A stretch of 64,000 bases of DNA from Gigantopelta aegis (lineage: Eukaryota; Mollusca; Gastropoda; Neomphalida; Peltospiridae). The notes under the pieces are model-generated. The model saw nothing but the letters and a program-made list of their open reading frames with translations. It did not search any database and was not told the DNA's origin. The position numbers and the translations under genes were made by a program. The stretch is from NCBI RefSeq assembly GCF_016097555.1, contig NC_054703.1:14933023-14997022 (forward strand), in the 5' to 3' direction. Each line of letters begins with the position of its first letter. Position 1 is the first letter of the stretch. Shown here in pieces: positions 56,947 through 64,000 of this stretch.

Positions 56947-59836
56947 TTATGTCATACCCAGAACTTGCTCCCACAATGCATTGTCAACCTGGTTGTGCCG
57001 GGTACCAATAGCAGTTGGTTGGGGAATGAGACCAATAATTTTATTGTATGTGTACCAGCATATGTATTTGAGCTTGGAGTCGAAATACCACCTGTCTTCC
57101 CCAGCTTTTAGCATGCATTCCACCTGAGCAGCGTCTCGATCACACCTTCTTATGATACCTAGGAAAGGTTGATCACTATACTTGACTATGCAGTACTCCC
57201 CAAGAATACTGTCTGAAGCAACAATGGGACGCAACCATCCTCTTTTTACAGCAGTGTTAGATGCACAAGACTCAAGAAGACTGGGTATATCCATTTGGAA
57301 CATGCGTGGCTGAAACAGGAGATCGAACAGTGGTCAGCTCAGCATTAATGTGGGTTATTGCATGTACCTCTGATGAACTGTGAGCAATAATACTGTTAGC
57401 TGAGGCTTCATGATCATCTTCATCCTGCAGAACAGGAAATTCGCATTTGTACTACTCACCTTTTGAGCAGAAACAGCTGACATCCATAGTCAGAATAGTG
57501 TATGGTTTTTCACATATGATTTGGCGAAGCTTCAGTGTGCCAGGTACAAGATGCAAATTCGCTACGCTGCCACTGTCCTCAATATTGTCCACATAGAATA
57601 ACTTTATTGATGACTGGTGATTCAAAATGTCAAACATTACACTGGCTTCTGGAATGCTGCTCTCGTTAAGGACCCACTGACACCATCTGGTGCACCTTTC
57701 CCATGCGATGCCTCAAAATAATTCCAGGTACCACTTGTGAATCCTGCATGAAATAGACTTTGGCTGTACAGAAAGAAACTCAGCTTCTGTCTATACTGTG
57801 TGACAGGACCATTGGGGAACATGTGAACAGCCAACAGTTCAGGACATTCCTCGTTGATATATTTCAGAACAGGATCAAGGTATGACCAGATCGCTTGCGG
57901 ATCATGATCTAGACATGGCGAAATGGTGTAAAATGAAATCAGGGGTTCATTGGCAGTGTACATGACACCAGTAATGAGGGTAGCTTGCTGTTGCCCACCA
58001 CCAAAGTGTACACGTTGAATTTCTTTGATGTTTGCATGTATAATTATGAGCAAAATCGACATGCATGAGCACTTCATCTGTGCCAAGTTTCTCTCTCAAC
58101 TCTCAGTACATTTTATATTGTCTTTGAATGTTGTAAGCATGACGTTTTAAATTAAATACATCCACCTGAAATTGCTCAACAAGTTTCCCAATTATACCTT
58201 GAACGTGGTCTTTTGAAACTCTTGAGTAAGTCAGCTTTTCGTTTTGTTTTTTTAGTCTCTATTTTGCTAATCCACTGCCACCACAATCTTTCTTCTGTTG
58301 GATCATGTGTGTTAAGTTTGACAGCAGCACCAGAACATTCTTTGCATTTTTCATACGTGCATGTTATGTTCTCAGCATCACAGCTGACCCACTTGACAAG
58401 CTGCTCCAAGTCAGTGGTATCTAATATACTCATTTGTTTTAGGCGATGTGCTTCAAGTTTGAAGGTTTCGTGCTTCTTACACAAGCATGTGTCTCGATCT
58501 GTTACGGCAGGTATGAGCTGCACCCAAAAGGGTCTACGGACACAGAACAGGGAATATGATATTTTCCCAGTAAACGCTGACAGAAATTTTGATGTACATT
58601 CTTCATTGTATCAGTAAGGGATCGTTTATGGTGTTTGTCACCTTTGACTGTTACTGTCTCTTTTTTTCCAGTTATTATGCGACTCACGTCATCTCTTACA
58701 TAGAATCCTTGGACCATGGTCTTGAGTGTTACTGCTGCAGCAACAGGAGTCTTTGTTGATTTGTTGTTGGGATAGCTGTACCAAAACTTCACAAAGAATC
58801 CAATATCCTTTCTGGCCAGTGCTATGTACTTCTTTTTAATTTGTCCAGTGCATGCTTAAATATAGCACGCTTATCCTTTCGGTCCTATACAAATCGAAAC
58901 GACCTGTTTTTATATTGTTCCCCAAATTCAAAAGACGTTTAGTTTTTAACATTGGAGTCTCCTTTTGTATACTGTTTTGATCATTAACTTTTGCCAGTTT
59001 TGTCTCTGTATACTGTTTTGATCATTAACTTGTGTTAGTTTTGTCTTTGTATACTATTTTGATTATTAACGTTTGCCACTTTTGCCTCTGTATACTGTTT
59101 TGATCATTAACTTTTGTTAGTTTTGTCTTTGTATATTATTTTGATTATTAACGTTTGCCACTTTTGCCTCTGTATACTGTTTTGATCATTAACTTTTGCT
59201 AGTTTTGTCTTTGTACACTGTTTTGATCATTAACTTTTGCAAGTTTTGTCTCTGTATACTGTTTTGATCATTAACTTTTGTTAGTTTTGTCTTTGTATAC
59301 TATTTTGATTATTAACGTTTGCCACTTTTGCCTCTGTATACTGTTTTGATCATTAACTTTTGCTAGTTTTGTCTTTGTACACTGTTTTGATCATTAACTT
59401 TTGCAAGTTTTACCTCTGCTCTTTGGTAACGCTTCTTGTATTTCTGAATTCTTTCTTTGCTGTTGATAATCCTTTCCTGAGTCTCTCGTTATCCCTGTAA
59501 CACTTACTACGGTCTTTCTTAACTCTTCTCCTTCCCTGCTTAGCTTGTGAGCTTAAGCCAGGTTGGGGACTTTCAGGACTCCTAGGTGGAGTTATTACTT
59601 CACGTACTGTTTTGGCATAAGCTCTGGTTTTTTGCTTTGATTCGCTCCATTTTTTCCTACTATATCGTCTCTCTCGTTCCGTCATCTGTCTCGCATATTT
59701 AATAAAACCTTCTTCTCTGTACTTCTTCCACCTATCTCGTCCCTTTTTTCAAGTAGGCCTAGTCTGCTCTTTTTCTTAGATCAGCATTCCTTTTTTCTCT
59801 GTACCGTTTCTGCTTCTCTGCCTGAGTCAGAGGCAT
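56947..59836 (-). pseudogene. DDE-like transposase-type protein, broken
   Basis: Reading begins at the ATG at 59836 with MPLTQAEKQKRYREKRNADL, a basic region continuing to about 59410. Then come a 41-bp repeat tract, a region with KTMVQGFYVRDDVSRIITGK (58502-58792), a Cys-rich segment (DTCLCKKHE...CTYEKCKECSG, 58176-58523) and the core. The core holds HVDFAHNY (first Asp), MFPNGPVTQYRQK and FEASHGKGAPDGVSG (Glu). From memory, many invertebrates carry uncharacterised proteins with the same order and with D-G-P at the second motif; here that Asp is Asn. The C-terminal part lies at 56947-57303. At least four frame breaks (near 59750, 58510, 58040, 57637) make it a pseudogene. Confidence 0.7.
58960..59412. 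repeat. 41-bp minisatellite inside the transposon gene, about 11 copies
   Basis: Unit TCTCTGTATACTGTTTTGAT plus CATTAACTTTTGTTAGTTTT plus G. Two variants alternate to form 82-bp units. 41 is not a multiple of three, so the expansion destroys the reading frame. Confidence 0.9.
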
Positions 59837-60517
59837 TTTGGCACCTGAATGTAAAATTGAACATAATATTAAGTACAGCAACAGGTATTTACCATGTAAG
59901 AGCTTGGGGAAATATACCCAAGAAAAAACACCCACCTCGATATAGCTTTACTTTGAATTCAGTAACTGAAACATGTATCATAATTTCAAAAGTAAGGAAC
60001 ATTTCTGGTTACGTTTTCCATATTTGAAACACATGCACTGGCCAAATTATTAATTATATTAACTATACATCTATACCTTACTTATATGCAGAAAACAAAA
60101 ATATTGGTTAAACAAGTTGTTATATTGGTCGAAGCAGCCACAGTGTTATTAAGAAGCATCACGTATCAGACGCTTATTCATTTCAAAACAGTCGAAGATC
60201 CGACGCTTATTGGATACCCGGCCGTTTTTTGTTGTTGTTTGTTTTTTGTTTTTTTAGACAGGTAGTAATAAAAAGTGACCCGTCAATTTTAACAAGTTTT
60301 TTGTGTTTTTTAAAATTATGCCAGGAAATAATCAGTTTTCGGCTGTATTACCTACTGCTTATTGGAGATCCGACGCTTATTATACTAAATACGGTAACTA
60401 GTCGACTATTAACGTAAGTAATGAAAAGTATGTTTGTATCAGTTACTATTCACATATATGAATATGACGACACTAATGACACATTTTACACTGGCAGATA
60501 GTATATTAACACAGTAA

Positions 60518-61324
60518 GTCTACTAAATTACCATGCATTCTACTAAGTTACTAAAATGTATGAAATTTGCAATATGGCCAATATTCGGTTACTGCATTTT
60601 AAACACATTACACCATTATATGCTTTACGCCTCTAGGAAAGGCTGTGCGACATATTGATAAATCACAGTTTAGTAGTAACCCTTCCTAGAGGACATGTTT
60701 ATGTATTTGTCTACTAGGTTACCAGAAGTGGTCAACTAAATAACTTTTTTAAAGGTAACTTAGCAGACTGTAACTTAGTAGACATTAAAAAATATATTGC
60801 ACCTCATGACCTGTTTATCTGCCATATTGCCACCGATCCTTTTGTTTTAAGTTTTGGTATATCTAACTTACTTTGAGACAATGACCAAACCCGTTCTGCA
60901 TATGGGTGGGGTACTACATCGGTAACTTTGTAGACATTGAATAAAGGTACGATTGACTCACCTTTCACAAATCCTGAAGAATTTAACAACACTTTATCTC
61001 ACGTCAAAAACATGGTTCTTGTAACTTGTGAGGCTTGTGGGACCGTCTGGTAAGTGTTTCAAAAGATTCAATGTATAACTCTGTATAACTGTACTGGGCC
61101 AAAGTAAAATAGTAACATAGTGGACATAATAAATAGGGACACAAAGTAAAACAGAAATAATGTTTACAATTTTCACAACTTCGTAATTTATTTGGCTGAT
61201 TTCAACACTAGACACTATTCAGTATCAGATGATTTTGAATATAAACTAATTCTGCTAGTGTATTTGGTTCACACAGCAGCGTGTACGTATATATCCAGTG
61301 TTGGGGACAGTAATTTAGTGGATA
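60518..61324. repeat. Subterminal repeats, right end
   Basis: Copies at 60518 (inverted), 60538 (inverted), 60709 (inverted), 60755, 60770, 60922, 61112 and 61310, all close to GTAACNTAGTRGACA. A weaker inverted copy starts at 60731. Confidence 0.75.
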
Positions 61325-61504
61325 CATTTGACAAAATGTAGTTTTTGTTCAATCAGTTTTGCTGAAAATAATACAAATGAAATGATAATTGTTTTCACAA
61401 ATAAGATAAAACTGAAATAAATCATATCTGAATAAATTGGCTGGGACAAAAACACCCATATTTTTTCACCTTTTTCCTGGAATGACCCAGGTACAAATCA
61501 ATTG

Positions 61505-61685
61505 CAGGGGCGGCGCAGACGGTACGACCATGACCGTACCACTTTTCAGAGGTGCGGCATGACCGTACCACGTTTTTGGTGGAGTTTTTGTGTGTGTTAT
61601 ATTTGTTGTATCTGTGACAATATCCTTCACAGGTGAATTTGAAAACTCAAGCCGTACTACTATTTTTTACACTGTGCCGCCCCTG
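61505..61685. mobile_element. 181-bp hAT-like MITE
   Basis: Ends CAGGGGCGGCGCAG and, inverted, CAGGGGCGGCACAG (13 of 14). CAGGGGCGG-type termini are typical of hAT elements. No 8-bp target duplication was seen, so the copy may be old or the edges shifted. Inside, ATGACCGTACCAC is repeated. Confidence 0.6.
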
Positions 61686-62147
61686 TGTATATTTTCATAT
61701 TAAATCGCGTTACACAAACACTGAATAGAACCCGGAAGTAAACAGCGAATTAAATTAAAACTTTATTAAATGCTGTTACCGTTTTCTTTTTATTGAAAAC
61801 ACTCAAGTATTATCAGCCAAATATGTACACATCTAATGGTTTTGGCATAATGGATATATGATAAAAAGTTGTGAGAATGGTAGAGAGTAGCCTGTATGGT
61901 GGGAGAAAGCCCACGATTTGACTGAACATTATTTTGTTATTATTTTTTTACCACCAACTGCGGAATTTCGTAGATTTGTATTATTTACTTTAATTTTTGC
62001 CGTTCTACGCTTCAGTCTCATACATGCTCATAATTAGATCGGGAATAATTGAGTGGATATACCGATCGGTGCGTTACAAATTTAGAAACCGGAATTGTGT
62101 GTAGTGCACGAGCGCCACCTGTCGGAAAGTCTCTGATGCAACCATTT
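61686..62147. other. Non-coding spacer
   Basis: Nothing recognised. Confidence 0.4.
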
Positions 62148-62655
62148 TGTCCAGACACAAGTCAAAAAACATTACAGTGACAGAGATTCTACATATGAGA
62201 CTATAACGAAAGAAAGAAAGAAGTGTTTTATTTAACGACGCACTCAACACATTTTATTTACGGTTATATGGCGTCAGACATATGGTTAAGGACCACACAG
62301 ATTTTGAGAGGAAACCCGCTGTCGCCACCACATGGGCTACTCTTCCGATTAGCAGCAAGGGATCTTTTATTTGCGCTTCCCACAGGCAGGATAGCACAAA
62401 CCATGGCCTTTGTTGAACCAGTTATGGATCACTGGTCGGTGCAAGTGGTTTGCACCTACCCATTGAGCCTTGCGGAGCACTCACTCAGGGTTTGGAGTCG
62501 GTATCTGGATTAAAAATCCCATGCCTCGACTGGGATCCGAACCCAGTACCTACCAGCTGTAGACCGATGGCCTGCCACGACGCCACCGAGGCCGGTAGAC
62601 TATAACGATGCCACCAATATCGACTTTGTTGAGATCGCGTAAGGCAAAATACATG
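62148..62655. repeat. Unclassified repeat interrupted by a SINE
   Basis: TTTGTCCAGACACAA starts this copy and another at 63940. After the SINE, AACGATGCCACCAATATCGA continues and matches, inverted, 63520-63565. Confidence 0.6.
62210..62596 (-). mobile_element. SINE (GGCCTCGGTGGCGTCG head) with 12-bp target duplication
   Basis: AGACTATAACGA lies on both sides (62198-62209 and 62597-62608) with no mismatch. Minus strand: head with B box GGGTTCGGATCCC, core, tail, and a (TTTC)n terminus. It is closely similar to 29915-30307 and looks young. Confidence 0.95.
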
Positions 62656-62734
62656 TGCTTTTCTGCCGTCTGCCATTTTACTTTTTTTTTTTAAATGAAA
62701 TACTCTTCAAGAGGGGTGAAAGCCTCCGAAGTAT

Positions 62735-62802
62735 GTGAAATAATTAATATGAAATCAATGTGCTCTAGTGGTGTCTTTAAATAAAACAAACTTTAAATTG
62801 TT
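62735..62802 (+). mobile_element. SINE tail fragment
   Basis: AAATCAATGTGCTCTAGTGG and TGTCTTTAAATAAAACAAAC match the GTCGTTAAAC-type SINE tail. Confidence 0.65.
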
Positions 62803-63500
62803 TTAATATGACATCACGTTTGCTTTGATATAATAACATGTTATGACGTTGTTAGATTAAGTAACTCATAGCCTATCCTTCCACCCCTCTTGGAGAGTAT
62901 TCCATAAAAAGGCAAAATGGTAGCCAGCACAAAATTACATGCATTTTGCCCTATGCGATCTCAGCAGTCGATATTGTAATCTCACACACACACACACACA
63001 CAGTATAATATATAAAAATGTAATAAAAATGTGTGCTTTTAATTGTATATATTTTCACTATGTGATAGTCCAACTATTAATAAATGACTATATATATATT
63101 TATTTTTTTCCTCAGTTATTTATATAAATTTATTTAATGTTTAGCATTAATGCAAAGTGACTCATATAAGATGCAAGTTAAAACATACAATTTCACTAGA
63201 AAAATGGACCGCCAATAAAGGTGGAATGTACACAATAATAATAACAATCTTTAGAACAGACTATAGGATGATATTCAGCCATTTAAAAAACCATGGAGTC
63301 ACTTTGAACGTCAGAAGGATTAAAAGCTTGGAAATTTACTAATCTTGACATTGTCAGGTATGTAAAAAACGATCATGTTGGAGGAACATATATTTGCCGA
63401 CAACAAGTGTTTGCATTTTTACGAACGTTCGATATTCGTGTCAGAATCCGTCCTGTAAAATTTCCAGTGCTGATTTATTTACTCGCCGTCGAGATTCAAA
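62803..63500. other. Non-coding spacer with a short (CA)n
   Basis: CA repeat at 62982-63002. Nothing else is recognised. Confidence 0.45.
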
Positions 63501-63504
63501 CGAC

Positions 63505-64000
63505 GCCAGTAGAAGTTTTGAATCTCAATCGAGATTATCGATATTGGTGACATCGTTATCATCTAGTATGTGGAATCTGTGTCATTGTCAGAGGCGGAGA
63601 GGAGGGGGGGTGGGGGGGGTGCTAAATTTTGCGACAGTTATAATTTTATTATATATTATTTTTAATTTTTTTACAATCCCCCACCAAACCTCCCCCAAAA
63701 TTCCCTTGGCATTCCGCCTCAAGTCATTACCCCCCCCCCCCCCCGCCCCAAATGGATTTTCTGGATCCGCCACTGATTGTGATGTGGGTTTTTTTTTCAT
63801 GAATTCTGTCTGTACAAAATGTGGTAAATTTACGAAAAATAAAGGCAGGAGAGCAATTTATCCTATTGTTCGAACCAAATTGTTAACAACTACAAAAAAT
63901 TACTCTTCTACCTTTAATTGCCGTTAGATTTCCTCCAAAGTTTGTCCAGACACAAATCGCAAAAAAATCACTACAAATATACAGATTCCACACACGAGAC
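63505..64000. mobile_element. Inverted-repeat element, right end beyond the window
   Basis: Left part ATCGATATTGGTGACATCGT and GTGGAATCTGT is inverted relative to the right part ACAGATTCCACACACGAGAC at 63980-64000. Between them are G-rich (63597-63620) and C-rich (63730-63750) runs, and GGATCCGCCACTGATTG, which I recall as part of a common molluscan GTGGCGGATCC repeat. Probably a nested MITE pair. Confidence 0.45.

Larger units (their letters stand above)
55512..61488 (-). mobile_element. About 6-kb DNA transposon with TIRs, subterminal repeats and a DDE-like gene
   Basis: Left end GGGTCATTCCACGGGAAAGG and right end (reverse complement) GGGTCATTCCAGGAAAAAGG match at 21 of the first 24 positions. 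AGGT flanks both sides (55508-55511 and 61489-61492), a likely 4-bp target duplication. Inside both ends a 15-bp motif, GTAACNTAGTRGACA, recurs at least ten times in either orientation. The only gene-like content is the minus-strand relic at 56947-59836. TIRs, target duplication, subterminal repeats and a DDE-like gene together fit an autonomous cut-and-paste transposon that has decayed. I cannot assign a superfamily. Confidence 0.7.

Noticed and set aside
57420..57460. 35-bp intron between the C-terminal parts of the DDE-like gene
   Set aside because: AAAAG|GTGAGT and TTCTGCAG are present, but joining them places a stop in frame and 35 nt is too short for a normal intron.
63394..63927. 177-codon gene
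   Set aside because: It crosses G- and C-runs and an inverted-repeat element; composition and position indicate repeat sequence.

Overview
This looks like nuclear DNA from a mollusc, most likely a gastropod or related shelled mollusc (inference). There is no dense gene array. Instead there are short exons with GT/AG borders, very long microsatellites, minisatellites, LINE, LTR and DNA-transposon relics, and several copies of tRNA-headed SINEs whose tails I recognise from molluscan genomes. Three runs of exactly 200 N (1562-1761, 28266-28465, 44410-44609) are scaffold gaps.

Layout. 0.3-1.9 kb: relic of an APE-type LINE with a 2A-like motif, a 20-bp minisatellite and a gap. 2.1-18.1 kb (block A): the first copy of a duplicated, intron-rich locus. 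It holds a 53-bp array, a small exon, an (ACT)n tract, a 40-bp array, a conserved stop-containing exon and a basic Ser/Arg-rich terminal exon. It is heavily invaded by a TAA-flanked element, an L1-like LINE carrying a Crypton-like insertion, and an I/Jockey-like LINE carrying a SINE. 18.1-26.3 kb: a 68-bp minisatellite, MITEs, SINEs and a duplicated unclassified repeat. 26.3-28.3 kb: a LINE split by an internally deleted, gag-only LTR element. 28.7-44.4 kb: an EGF-like exon, a broken Ty3/gypsy-type integrase carrying a SINE, a cluster of AGGTCA motifs, a 42-bp minisatellite, a transmembrane exon, then block B, the second copy of the locus in block A. 44.6-54.6 kb, minus strand: EGF-like cassette exons, mostly 93 nt and phase 1-1, with a signal-peptide exon of matching phase; a solo LTR and a GC-rich Pro-rich/kinase-like fragment lie between the two clusters. 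55.5-61.5 kb: a roughly 6-kb DNA transposon with terminal inverted repeats, a 15-bp subterminal repeat and a broken gene with DDE-transposase-like motifs. 61.5-64 kb: a hAT-like MITE, a young SINE with a 12-bp target duplication and inverted repeats.

How the genes fit together. The minus-strand exons fit a secreted or membrane protein: signal peptide followed by tandem 31-residue EGF-like modules, each on one phase 1-1 exon. The plus-strand exons fit a single-pass membrane protein: transmembrane exon followed by basic cytoplasmic exons, all phase 2-2. The 28725 EGF-like exon may belong to it but cannot splice directly to the transmembrane exon, so a linking exon is missing or unseen. The two duplicated blocks share the order array-exon-(ACT)n-array-exon, about 32.5 kb apart. 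No transcript evidence is available, so every host exon is a prediction. All phases and splice sites were read by eye.
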